The position numbers and the translations under genes are program-made. A DNA stretch of 32,920 bases, taken from IMG/VR virus record IMGVR_UViG_3300009156_000064, positions 1-32,920 of that record; one strand, 5' to 3'. Positions 24,002 to 30,147 of this stretch are shown here, piece after piece. The notes under the pieces were generated by a model. It had not been told where the DNA came from. It ran no database searches and saw nothing but the letters and a program-made list of their open reading frames with translations. This DNA comes from a virus. Every line of letters begins with the position of its first letter. Position 1 is the stretch's first letter.

Positions 24002-25696
24002 TTATTGGTCGATCGCGTCGAGGTATTGGTCGTCTTCATAGGCTGCCAACTCTGAATTTTGGCAGCCTATGAATATCTCGTTGCCGTCAGACGGGTTATC
24101 GTCCTCGGTTGTCCATAGGCTGCCACTTGGCAGACTATGCAAGGAGTCCTCCCCGTCATAGGCTGCCACTTGGCAGTCTATGGAGGTTTCGTCCTCGTAA
24201 GTCTTGTGGTGGCCGTTAGTTGAGCATAGGCTGCCATTGTTGCCCTCTTGGCAGCCTATGAGAGACCAGGTCCAAGCGCCTTTTTTGCCGAATCCGTCCC
24301 GTTTGGCCTCGATTCCGAGGGCTGCTTTTGCCCTTCTTAGAGTCCTCTCGGAGATGCCCGAGCGTCGAGCTTCGGCGAGTAGATCGTTGGCCGACTGAGA
24401 CCCTGACTTGAGGATTTCTTGCAGAAACTCCTCAGCGTCCTTTTTCTCGGCTTTCTCCTCGTCGTTCTTAATAGTCGAGAGAATCCTCTCCGCGGTCAGT
24501 TCCGACCGACCAAGCCAGCTAAACCGGGCGCCGGATGGCGAGTCAGGGTCCAGTTCGATCACGTAGCCAATGCTCTCGGCCAGGGGGCCGTAATTGTTTT
24601 TGGTTTGAGTGATGGCTTTCGTCTGCGGACAGTCGGGGTCCGAACCGATAAGAAGGACCGACCGAGCCGCGGCCCGCCACTCAATCGAATACAAGCCCGC
24701 GGCGCGCGCCTCGCCCAGGCCCTTCGACTTGCCGACGTGGCGGACCATGATCAGGGCGCAGTTAAACTCCTCGGCTAGTTCCTTCAGCTTGTTGGTAGTT
24801 GCCCGCGCTTCGTGGCCGCGGCTCGGGTCGCCTTTCGTGTAGGCGAAGACCGGATCGATCACAATCATTGTCGGGCCGCGGCGCAGAATCATCCGGCGAA
24901 CCAGTTCGACGCCCTTCTCGTCGAAACTGAACGGCTCGCCGACTGCGAAGACTCTATCCTCGCAGGCCCCCGCGGCGAGGAGCCGCGGCTTGAGGACTCG
25001 GGCCAGGTCATCCTCCGCGGAGAACCAGAGGACATTCCCCGGCGCGTCGAGTTCCATGCTTTCCAGGCCCCTGCCGCAAGTGACCGCCGCGGCGATGGCG
25101 CAAAGGGCCGTTGACTTGCCCTCGCCCTCGATCCCTTCAAAGAGCGTCAAGGCTCCGCGGGCGATCCGGCCCCGCCATAGCCAATCAATCGGCAGCATCT
25201 CGACATCTCGAATGCAAACCTCGCGGATAGGGAGAGGGTCGGCCTTTTCTCCCGCGGTGTCGAATGCGCCAGCCGCGGCCTTGATTCGTTCAACGAGAGA
25301 CGAAACATCCACGTCTCGGGCCTGGGCCTCGTTGAACCAATGTTCAGCGTGCCTGAGAATCGCCCGCTTCGTGGCCAGCTCCCGAAGTTTCGCGATCTCC
25401 GAGGTCAGATCCGAGGCGATCGGCTTATTGATAAGCATCTCGGCCAAATGGGCCGGCTCGATCCTCGATCCGCGCTCTTTCAGCCTGTCGGCCAGCATGA
25501 CGGGGTTGATCGAGTCGCCGCGGTCGGCCAGGTCGCAAAGAGCGTCGTAGATTTCCCTCGACCCGGCGAAAAAGCAGTCAGGCGGCGCTATTGAGCGAAC
25601 TTCCTTGACCCTCTCCGGAGACTCGGAGAAGAGCAGGGAACCAAGGACGGCGACTTCGAGATCGCGGTCGCGCGGCAACGTGAGGTCGTTTGTCAT
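24002..25696 (-). CDS. Replication ATPase: DnaB N-terminal domain fused to RecA/RepA-like core and HTH
   Basis: The 564-residue product has a DnaB-like N-terminal domain (1-115: LPRDRDLEVAVLGSLLF, then RLKERG and AKLRELATKRAILRH). A RecA-type AAA_25/RepA-like ATPase follows (~165-400) with Walker A EGIEGEGKST (187-196) and Walker B MIVIDPVF (277-284). Next comes a winged-helix-like region (420-470, NDLLAEARRSGISERTLRR). The last ~86 residues are low-complexity and acidic and are encoded by four DNA palindromes (see the repeat entry). It is likely the phage replicative helicase or its loader, acting at the origin. It overlaps its upstream zinc-ribbon neighbour by ATGA. Confidence 0.8.
   Translation of the reverse strand: MTNDLTLPRDRDLEVAVLGSLLFSESPERVKEVRSIAPPDCFFAGSREIYDALCDLADRGDSINPVMLADRLKERGSRIEPAHLAEMLINKPIASDLTSEIAKLRELATKRAILRHAEHWFNEAQARDVDVSSLVERIKAAAGAFDTAGEKADPLPIREVCIRDVEMLPIDWLWRGRIARGALTLFEGIEGEGKSTALCAIAAAVTCGRGLESMELDAPGNVLWFSAEDDLARVLKPRLLAAGACEDRVFAVGEPFSFDEKGVELVRRMILRRGPTMIVIDPVFAYTKGDPSRGHEARATTNKLKELAEEFNCALIMVRHVGKSKGLGEARAAGLYSIEWRAAARSVLLIGSDPDCPQTKAITQTKNNYGPLAESIGYVIELDPDSPSGARFSWLGRSELTAERILSTIKNDEEKAEKKDAEEFLQEILKSGSQSANDLLAEARRSGISERTLRRAKAALGIEAKRDGFGKKGAWTWSLIGCQEGNNGSLCSTNGHHKTYEDETSIDCQVAAYDGEDSLHSLPSGSLWTTEDDNPSDGNEIFIGCQNSELAAYEDDQYLDAIDQ
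24035..24260. repeat. Four-copy palindromic array inside the replication gene (candidate origin iterons)
   Basis: Four inverted repeats built from the half-site CATAGGCTGCCA lie within 226 bases. Copy 1 (24035-24073) has perfect 15-bp arms and a nine-base spacer. Copy 2 (24114-24139) and copy 3 (24157-24182) have 12-bp arms with one mismatch each and a two-base spacer (CT). Copy 4 (24225-24260) has perfect 12-bp arms and a 12-base spacer. Distances between centres are about 72, 43 and 73 bases. The half-sites are translated in different frames (IGCQ, DCQVAAY, SLPSGSLW, LAAYE), so DNA, not protein, is conserved. In phage lambda the replication origin likewise consists of four repeats inside gene O. 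Confidence 0.85.
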
Positions 25697-25974
25697 GGCG
25701 TCTCCTTGAACAGGTTGGCGAAGGCCTGTCTTGCCCGCGCCCCCGGAGAATTCCCGATGGCCTCAGGATGACATCTGCGGCAGAGGTCGACGGGCAAACC
25801 GTTGTCATCGACGTAGATAATCGAGGATGGGCGTCCGCATCTCGTACAGACTGGACGATTTGTCGATTGAATCAGAACGCGGTCAGTGGTAATATTCGGC
25901 CAGTTCGTATTATCTGGGTGCAGTTCTAAAAGCCTGACGGTTCCGAGCCGTTGGGCTTTTCTCATATTTGACAT
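25693..25974 (-). CDS. Small zinc-ribbon protein upstream of replication ATPase
   Basis: The 93-residue product has a CTRCGR ... LCRRCHP ribbon (about residues 43-69) with the beta strand SIIYVDDNGLPVDL between the two CxxC pairs, and a basic helical end with GARARQAFANLF. The ribbon resembles those in phage DNA primase- or transcription-associated proteins. Its stop overlaps the ATPase start (ATGA), so the two are co-translated and may act together. AAAGG lies nine bases before the ATG. No catalytic domain is present. Confidence 0.6.
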   Translation of the reverse strand: MSNMRKAQRLGTVRLLELHPDNTNWPNITTDRVLIQSTNRPVCTRCGRPSSIIYVDDNGLPVDLCRRCHPEAIGNSPGARARQAFANLFKETP

Positions 25975-25988
25975 GGATTTTTGCCTTT

Positions 25989-26100
25989 AGCGGTTGCCGA
26001 GGGCTGTAAGGTAGGGTAGTATCCGCCCCAGCACTCGGTATATACCGGTTTAGAGCGGTTTGTAGCGGCTTAGGTTAGGACTCGGACGCTATGAACCGCT
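25989..26100. promoter_or_regulatory. Operator-like repeats and palindrome between replication module and excisionase-like gene
   Basis: This gap between genes (25975-26115) holds a perfect 12-bp palindrome CGGTATATACCG (26036-26047), whose TATATA could serve as a -10 on either strand. It also has AGCGGTT copies at 25989-25995 and 26054-26060, a variant AGCGGCT at 26064-26070 and an inverted copy AACCGCT at 26094-26100. Another copy lies at 26153-26159 inside the excisionase-like gene. The cluster fits binding sites for a small DNA-binding protein such as the excisionase-like product. Confidence 0.5.
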
Positions 26101-26115
26101 TTATTTTATTTAGGC

Positions 26116-26346
26116 TTACGCTTCGGCTTGCGGGTTAGCCGATACGCTGATGAGCGGTTGATTCTTTAGCCAGTCCTTGGCATCGTCGGCCAAGATAATG
26201 ACCATTCTGCCCATTTTCCGAGCCGGTAGTTTCCCGGTTCGTATCTGAGCCTGCACGAAATCAATGGAAAGACTACACGCCCTTGCGAGTTCTCCTAGCC
26301 TGTAGGCCAGCTTCACCTTGTCGAAGTTAGGATTCGATGGCGACAT
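26116..26346 (-). CDS. Excisionase/AlpA-like winged-HTH DNA-binding protein
   Basis: The 76-residue product reads KLAYRLGELARACSLSIDFV, then QAQIRTGKLPARKMGRMVII and LADDAKDWLKNQP. This is the layout of small MerR/excisionase-type winged helices (first helix, recognition helix with Q-A-Q-I-R-T-G, Arg/Lys-rich wing). GGAGG lies five bases before ATG. Its place next to the integrase argues for a directionality factor (Xis); a regulator of the neighbouring replication promoter is the alternative. Repeated AGCGGTT sites on its downstream side are candidate targets. Confidence 0.65.
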   Translation of the reverse strand: MSPSNPNFDKVKLAYRLGELARACSLSIDFVQAQIRTGKLPARKMGRMVIILADDAKDWLKNQPLISVSANPQAEA

Positions 26347-26615
26347 TTAAACCTCCAGTGTAGTTGTCGGTCGTCAATGAGGATGGCCCGCCTAGTGTGA
26401 AAAGGTGTGTGGGAAGCCTATTCGTAGCAGACCGCGAAGTATCTGGGAACCGATTGTCAATGTGAGGCCCGGAAGCATCGTCGCCCAACATTAAGCCCAT
26501 GTCAATATTTTGCTGGCGTGGCGCCAGTGTGGCGCCTATCTCGGTAAACCGCCTGAGTCCGCCTGATACTATCAAGCGGTATGTTGATACCATAAAAACC
26601 CCAGATTACCTAGCA

Positions 26616-26644
26616 AATATACTCTCTTGAGCGGACCCGAGCAA
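26616..26644 (-). promoter_or_regulatory. Possible minus-strand promoter upstream of excisionase-like gene
   Basis: TTGCTC (26644-26639), 17 bases, TATATT (26621-26616) on the minus strand. The -10 is five of six, the -35 three of six. It would transcribe the excisionase-like gene and the replication module. Confidence 0.35.
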
Positions 26645-26671
26645 TTCCCTGCGGTAATCAACTTTTTGCCC

Positions 26672-26696
26672 TGTTCTGTACAAGGAGTACAGAACA
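26672..26696. repeat. Perfect 10-bp-arm palindrome next to integrase stop
   Basis: TGTTCTGTAC and GTACAGAACA flank the five bases AAGGA. It lies eight bases past the integrase stop and lacks a T-run on the minus strand, so it is a poor terminator. A dimeric repressor operator or integrase/core-type site is more likely. Confidence 0.6.
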
Positions 26697-26704
26697 CAGA
26701 GATT

Positions 26705-27934
26705 CTAAATAGCTGATTCTAAAGGTTCGTCCTTAAAATCGGCCTCATCTTTGTTGCCTATACGATGCGTACCTCGTATAAGGCCCTCGATTTGGGCGCT
26801 CAGGTCGGCCTGATGACCGCCTGAAATGTGCGTGTAATTGTCGAGCGTCATGGCGATCCGGGCATGTCCGAGCCGATCGGAGACCGCTCTCGGATTCGCT
26901 CCGTCTTCCATCAAGAGGCTTGCGACCGTGTGACGCGCCGTGTAGGGCGAGAAGCGCCACGGCAACCCCGAGGCCTTCAAGACGCGTTTGAAGTCCGCGT
27001 ACAGGTTCCAGACCGCCCACGGCGCGCCGTTATCCTGAGTGAAAAGGAAACCGTGATCTTTCCACGCCGGCCCAGCCTTCAGCCTCGCTTCCAACTGCCG
27101 TTTGTACTGGGCCTGCAGAACATCGACCATCGCCTGAGTGACCGCGATAACTCGACGGCCGGCTTTCGTCTTCGGCGGCTTCAGATACCAGTCGCCCCGT
27201 TTGCGCCAGACGATGGTTTGATCTATTCGAACCGTCCGGGCTTTCGCGTCCAGGTCGTCCCATTTGACCGCGAGCAATTCGCCCGGGCGACATCCGATGT
27301 GAAAGGCCAGCTGGTAAAGGTTCAAAAGTTTGGAATCCTTCGCGGCCTCCAGAAACTTGCCTACCTCATCCTTGGTCATCGCCTTCGAGCCTTCGGCATC
27401 GGAGCCTGCGGAGCGCGGCGCCCGAACCCCGACCATCGGCGAGCCGACGAGTTTCCGGCGCCCGATGGCCAGCCGAAAGACCATGCCTAAAATCTTATGG
27501 CACTGGCCGACTGTCCTGGCCGCGAGGTTCCCTTCGAGGAGTTTATTGTAAACACGCTGGATGTCCGCCGCCGTGATCTGGGACAGCAACTGTCCGCCCA
27601 GATTCGGGCGGATATACAACCGAACATAATCCTCATAGGTTCTTCGGGTCTTCTCGGCAACCGAGTGCTTTTGGGCTTCGAGCCATTCGTCAAGAAAGCT
27701 CCCGAAGGAATCGGCTGAAATCTTCAGAGGCTCGCCTGTCCTATGACGCCTTAGAATCTCCCGAATGCGGTCCTCGGCCTGGTACGCCTTGCCGTGGAAG
27801 GTTTCGGTGTAGTACCGCCGCTTCCCTTCCGAGTCTTTCAGAAGAAACACGCGCAGCAAATACTTGTCAGGCCCGAGCCGCTTCCTGTGGCCGGTCCTTC
27901 TGGCTTTCTTCTCTTTTTTCGTCGGCTCGGTCAT
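26705..27934 (-). CDS. int: Tyrosine recombinase / phage integrase
   Basis: The 409-residue product has a basic N-terminus with an arm-binding-like part (RVFLLKDSEGKRRYYTETF), a core-binding SAM-like domain (about 75-165) and a catalytic domain (about 180-375). Catalytic residues are visible: Arg216 (CRPGELLAVKW), Lys255 or 257 (PPKTKAGRR), Arg334 (YTARHTVASLL), His357 (RLGHA) and nucleophile Tyr367 (TLDNYTH). The usual His of HxxR is Tyr331 (YTAR). It makes the phage temperate. Its ATG shares a base with the stop of the 115-residue gene (TAATG), with AAGGA close upstream. The length fits phage integrases with an arm domain. Confidence 0.92.
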   Translation of the reverse strand: MTEPTKKEKKARRTGHRKRLGPDKYLLRVFLLKDSEGKRRYYTETFHGKAYQAEDRIREILRRHRTGEPLKISADSFGSFLDEWLEAQKHSVAEKTRRTYEDYVRLYIRPNLGGQLLSQITAADIQRVYNKLLEGNLAARTVGQCHKILGMVFRLAIGRRKLVGSPMVGVRAPRSAGSDAEGSKAMTKDEVGKFLEAAKDSKLLNLYQLAFHIGCRPGELLAVKWDDLDAKARTVRIDQTIVWRKRGDWYLKPPKTKAGRRVIAVTQAMVDVLQAQYKRQLEARLKAGPAWKDHGFLFTQDNGAPWAVWNLYADFKRVLKASGLPWRFSPYTARHTVASLLMEDGANPRAVSDRLGHARIAMTLDNYTHISGGHQADLSAQIEGLIRGTHRIGNKDEADFKDEPLESAI

Positions 27935-28281
27935 TAGTCCTTGTTACCTCGGGCGCGGATAGCCTCGCCAATATCACCACCGATGCTCTCTATCCCTGAC
28001 ATATCGTCCGCGATCTTCGCGCGGGCTTCGCGCTCCTCAGCGCGAGCCAGAGTGTCTGTGTTGATAAGCGCCGCCTCCACGCAGTTAGTCCACATGGCGA
28101 CAACGCTATCCAGGTCTTTCATCGTAGCGCCGACCTCGTATGCGTAAAGCAGTTTATTTGCGACATCAACCGCTCTCATTCTGTGGCTTTTTGGCTCCAT
28201 GATCGGAATCTCCCTTAGTCCGAATTGACTGCCTATCTTCTCTCCAAATCCAGTGATCGGCATTTTGTCATCTTCGGTCAC
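27934..28281 (-). CDS. Hypothetical protein co-translated with integrase (115 aa)
   Basis: The product starts at GTG 28281, read as MTEDDKMPITGFGEKIGSQF. It continues with EPKSHRMRAVDVANKLLYAY, then KDLDSVVAMWTNCVEAALIN and a charged helical end (RAEEREARAKIADDM). GTG is chosen because GGAG lies seven bases upstream and it overlaps the previous stop as GTGA; an ATG at 28263 is the alternative. I recognise no family. The mostly helical pattern and position between the GIY-YIG gene and the integrase suggest a regulator or recombination accessory. Confidence 0.5.
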   Translation of the reverse strand: MTEDDKMPITGFGEKIGSQFGLREIPIMEPKSHRMRAVDVANKLLYAYEVGATMKDLDSVVAMWTNCVEAALINTDTLARAEEREARAKIADDMSGIESIGGDIGEAIRARGNKD

Positions 28282-28646
28282 TTGGTGGCTCCTTTCTTTG
28301 TAGCCTTGTCCACTTCGTAATGAAGCAGGTCGCCCGGCTGACAATCCAGAGCGCCGTTTAGCTTTGGGTTGAATCGGGTTATCAGCCCGTTCTCTAATTC
28401 GCCGAGATAGTCATATCCGCGCGTGCGAATTAAACCGAGATAGTCCTGCGCCACTTCAAGCCATGCAATTCTCACAAAAAGACGGTCCGCAAATCTTCTG
28501 TACGCCTTGTGCTGCACGCCGCGCCATCGATTTCGGATATTTGTGCTTTGGCCGATGTAGGCAATCTCGCCGTTTTCCTCGATCACGAAATATACTCCTA
28601 CAGACTGCGGCAGCCGACGTTTGTCGGCAAGCAGAACGTAAGGCAA
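28278..28646 (-). CDS. GIY-YIG nuclease-domain protein, start unclear
   Basis: The domain reads SVGVYFVIEENGEIAYIGQS (GVY...YIG), NIRNRWRGVQHKAYRR (Arg of the RxxxW element) and YLGELENGLITRFNPKLNG, with the catalytic Glu and distal Asn. All key GIY-YIG residues appear present. No ATG or GTG exists in this frame near the domain; TTG 28646 is given as a possible start. The frame stays open to 28883, but upstream of ~28660 it is an out-of-frame reading of the HTH gene. A -1 slip at CAAAAGAAATAG at the HTH gene's end would fuse the two. Roles could be homing, repair or restriction of competitors; unknown. Confidence 0.65.
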   Translation of the reverse strand: MPYVLLADKRRLPQSVGVYFVIEENGEIAYIGQSTNIRNRWRGVQHKAYRRFADRLFVRIAWLEVAQDYLGLIRTRGYDYLGELENGLITRFNPKLNGALDCQPGDLLHYEVDKATKKGATK

Positions 28647-28657
28647 GGTCGCCGGGT

Positions 28658-28858
28658 CTATTTCTTTTGCGTTGGCCTTCCTCGACGGGGCCGCTTCTCC
28701 GGCTTCTTGAACTCCGCGACTGCGGACGCTGGAATCCGCCAGAGTTCCAACCCTCCGAACTTCTCCGACTTCCCCGGAATGATCCCCGCTTCCAGCCACT
28801 TCAATACCACCGGGTACGAAATGTTTGTCGCTGCTGCAAATTCTTTTGCTGTTAACAT
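28658..28858 (-). CDS. Small helix-turn-helix (AlpA/HTH_17-like) protein
   Basis: The 66-residue product reads MLTAKEFAAATNISYPVVLK, then WLEAGIIPGKSEKFGG, LELWRIPASAVAEF and a basic tail KKPEKRPRRGRPTQKK. This is the standard excisionase/AlpA-type HTH that reads helix, turn, wing and a final hydrophobic strand. ATG 28858 is preferred; GGAGG lies 11 bases upstream, and a GTG at 28876 overlaps that site. It may regulate the divergent promoters just upstream. It may also be the N-terminal DNA-binding part of a frameshifted HTH-GIY-YIG fusion. Confidence 0.65.
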   Translation of the reverse strand: MLTAKEFAAATNISYPVVLKWLEAGIIPGKSEKFGGLELWRIPASAVAEFKKPEKRPRRGRPTQKK

Positions 28859-28916
28859 TGTTTCGTTGTCCTCCACCCATCAATCATAACCTCCGAATAA
28901 AGATTTGACGAGAGGA

Positions 28917-28945
28917 AAAATATCACGGCTAAACCGGATAAGCAA
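28917..28945 (-). promoter_or_regulatory. Minus-strand promoter of the HTH/GIY-YIG/integrase operon
   Basis: TTGCTT (28945-28940), 17 bases, TATTTT (28922-28917). It would start transcription near 28910, upstream of the HTH gene, and drive the integration module. It lies in the divergent AT-rich gap 28859-29042, which has no gene. Confidence 0.5.
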
Positions 28946-28977
28946 GTAAAGATTTCTTCTTGATAAATTTTTTCGTT

Positions 28978-29022
28978 TATAATCATTTTTTACTTGTAAA
29001 GTTTATCTGCGAGTAGTAATAT
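28978..29022 (+). promoter_or_regulatory. Rightward early promoter region
   Basis: TTGTAA (28994-28999), 17 bases, TAATAT (29017-29022) is a good sigma70-type site 20 bases before the first early gene. A perfect TATAAT (28978-28983) lies just upstream, but the TTGATA before it (28960-28965) is only 12 bases away. The gap is the most AT-rich part of the window, as expected for the lysis/lysogeny switch region. Confidence 0.55.
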
Positions 29023-29042
29023 CCAAACTGTGAGGTGAAGAT

Positions 29043-29408
29043 ATGGAAATCAACAAAGCCCAATTCGAGAAAGTAGTTGAGACCGCGAAGGCCAAGGCTG
29101 GCGGCAACAAACGCTGGATCGCGGCGATCGACAGGGCCGCTGATGCCTTGCTTAACGGCAAGTGGATCGTTACAGAGCTTCAGAACTGCTACGTGTTCAC
29201 GACGGAGAGCGGTAAGACCTACCGGGCCAACGGCGTGTGCCAGTGCGAGGCGTTCTTTCGGGATCAACCTTGTAAGCACAGGGCCGGGGCGCGACTGCTT
29301 AACTTGTACCGCGAAGCAGAGACCGCTCCTCGCGTCGTCCGAAGCGTTGAGACCGACCGGACAGGGGTTAAGTTTCAAGTGGTGCGTTGCGACAATTGGG
29401 TGATTTAA
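29043..29408 (+). CDS. SWIM zinc-finger protein, first early gene
   Basis: The 121-residue product has helical N-terminal residues (AQFEKVVETAKAKAG), a beta part with NCYVFTTESGKTYRANGV and the SWIM motif CQCEAFFRDQPCKH (about 66-79; CxC...CxH). The C-terminus reads VKFQVVRCDNWVI. SWIM fingers bind DNA or protein. GAGGTGAAG precedes ATG. As the first gene behind the rightward promoter it is likely an immediate-early host-takeover or regulatory protein. That role is inferred from position. Confidence 0.75.
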   Translation: MEINKAQFEKVVETAKAKAGGNKRWIAAIDRAADALLNGKWIVTELQNCYVFTTESGKTYRANGVCQCEAFFRDQPCKHRAGARLLNLYREAETAPRVVRSVETDRTGVKFQVVRCDNWVI

Positions 29409-29420
29409 ACGGAGGTAATC

Positions 29421-29630
29421 ATGGGAATTTTTGGTTGGGACTACCCACCGGGCTGTAGCGGCCCACCTGAACAAGAAGACGAATGGACGGAGAGCGCCGA
29501 GAACGAGCCGGACGAATACCGCGACCTAACTGACGGGATATACGACGGCAGGGACGGAGAGTTTGACGAAGCGGACAGGGAGTGGGCCGAGGCGCTGGCC
29601 ACTGAAATGGGAGGCGAAGACCTATGCTAG
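29421..29630 (+). CDS. Small acidic phage protein (MGIFGWDYPPG type)
   Basis: The 69-residue product begins MGIFGWDYPPGCSGPPEQED and is otherwise very acidic (YDGRDGEFDEADREWAEALA). The opening G-(I/W)-(F/G)-x-D-Y-P-P-G is a motif recurring at the start of small proteins of many phages, with no known function. GGAGG lies five bases upstream of the ATG. Such acidic proteins may mimic DNA. That last point is inference from composition. Confidence 0.6.
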   Translation: MGIFGWDYPPGCSGPPEQEDEWTESAENEPDEYRDLTDGIYDGRDGEFDEADREWAEALATEMGGEDLC

Positions 29631-29722
29631 AGATTGCGCGCTCGGTTGGGGGATCGTGCGCGCGATACGCGAGTGGTGGAACGCTAGCCGCCATTCGCAA
29701 ACCCGGAGACGTGGCGTCGTGA
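29624..29722 (+). CDS. Possible 32-aa ORF
   Basis: ATG 29624 overlaps the end of the previous gene, with GGAGG nine bases upstream, and gives MLEIARSVGGSCARYASGG then TLAAIRKPGDVAS. It is short and partly inside the inverted-repeat region, so it may be chance. Confidence 0.3.
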   Translation: MLEIARSVGGSCARYASGGTLAAIRKPGDVAS

Positions 29723-29800
29723 GCACATATGGGGAGCGCGGCGCTGCGTCTCAGGGTGGGAATTAAGTTTGCGCGTGAGGTATGAGGGCCGAGCGCGCAA
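29634..29800. repeat. Long-range 12-bp inverted repeat around a gene-poor GC-rich stretch
   Basis: TTGCGCGCTCGG (29634-29645) is perfectly complementary to CCGAGCGCGCAA (29789-29800), about 143 bases apart. The stretch in between is GC-rich and carries no good gene beyond the 32-codon ORF. A structured RNA or a relic of a small insertion could explain it. Confidence 0.45.
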
Positions 29801-29871
29801 CAAGGGGAGGCGCGCCGGTCACGGATAATCAAGGGGCGCGCTTCCCCGCTTCAAAACTAACGGAGGTAAAA

Positions 29872-30147
29872 ATGGATAACAACTTTGTAGAAGGCGAGCG
29901 CTACCCGATCACAGCGAGCGAAGCGAAAAGTCTAATCAGCTTGTCCGGTTCGCGTGTGACTGCAATTATCGTTGGGCCGATTGATTTGAGTCGTGGCCGA
30001 CGCTTCGTGAAAAGCCCAGGCGATTGGGAGCTATGGAACAAAGAAGGCCGCAAGGTAAAGGTGTCTATCAGTCGTGATGGCACGTTTATCTCGGTCGAAA
30101 AGGATATTGACACCGAAAGGCCGGAGCCTCTGGGGAGGAAATTATGA
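29872..30147 (+). CDS. Hypothetical early protein (91 aa)
   Basis: The product begins MDNNFVEGERYPITASEAKS and has a small mixed alpha/beta pattern: SRVTAIIVGPIDLSRGRRFV, then WELWNKEGRKVKVSISRDG and FISVEKDI. ATG 29872 is chosen for GGAGG five bases upstream; the longer ATG at 29782 would read through the repeat region and lacks a proper site. It overlaps the RecT-like gene by ATGA, so the two are co-translated. Function not recognised. Confidence 0.6.
   Translation: MDNNFVEGERYPITASEAKSLISLSGSRVTAIIVGPIDLSRGRRFVKSPGDWELWNKEGRKVKVSISRDGTFISVEKDIDTERPEPLGRKL

Larger units (their letters stand above)
26347..26704. other. Intergenic regulatory / candidate attachment-site region between integrase and excisionase-like gene
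   Basis: This 358-base stretch contains no gene I would accept. It holds an imperfect palindrome (26559-26579, CCGCCTGATA / TATCAAGCGG, one mismatch), GC-rich TGGCGCCA-type repeats near 26517-26538, a possible minus-strand promoter and a 25-base perfect palindrome just past the integrase stop. Phage attP sites usually adjoin the integrase gene, and integrase arm sites and Xis sites are repeat-rich, so this is the best place for attP. The core itself cannot be identified without the host junction. Confidence 0.45.

Noticed and set aside
24035-24260. CRISPR array
   Set aside because: Repeats are palindromes with unequal spacing inside a coding region, with no uniform spacers and no cas genes.
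26327-26593. 88-codon minus-strand ORF between integrase and excisionase-like gene
   Set aside because: Only a weak GGGG site before ATG, no protein-like pattern, overlaps the next gene's start and covers palindromes; better explained as regulatory DNA.
28647-28883. N-terminal ~79 residues of the open GIY-YIG frame
   Set aside because: It is the out-of-frame translation of the HTH gene (Gly/Ser/Arg-rich, no fold), although GGAGG lies near ATG 28880; the HTH reading is clearly protein-like.
28852-28887. 11-codon leader ORF overlapping the HTH start
   Set aside because: GGAGG is only two bases from its ATG; too short to support without conservation.
29563-29766. 67-codon plus-strand ORF
   Set aside because: Starts inside the acidic 69-residue gene in another frame and has no ribosome site; its Arg/Trp-rich reading looks like chance.
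29782-29871. N-terminal extension of the 91-residue gene from ATG 29782
   Set aside because: No spaced ribosome site; ATG 29872 has an ideal GGAGG and lies after the repeat region.
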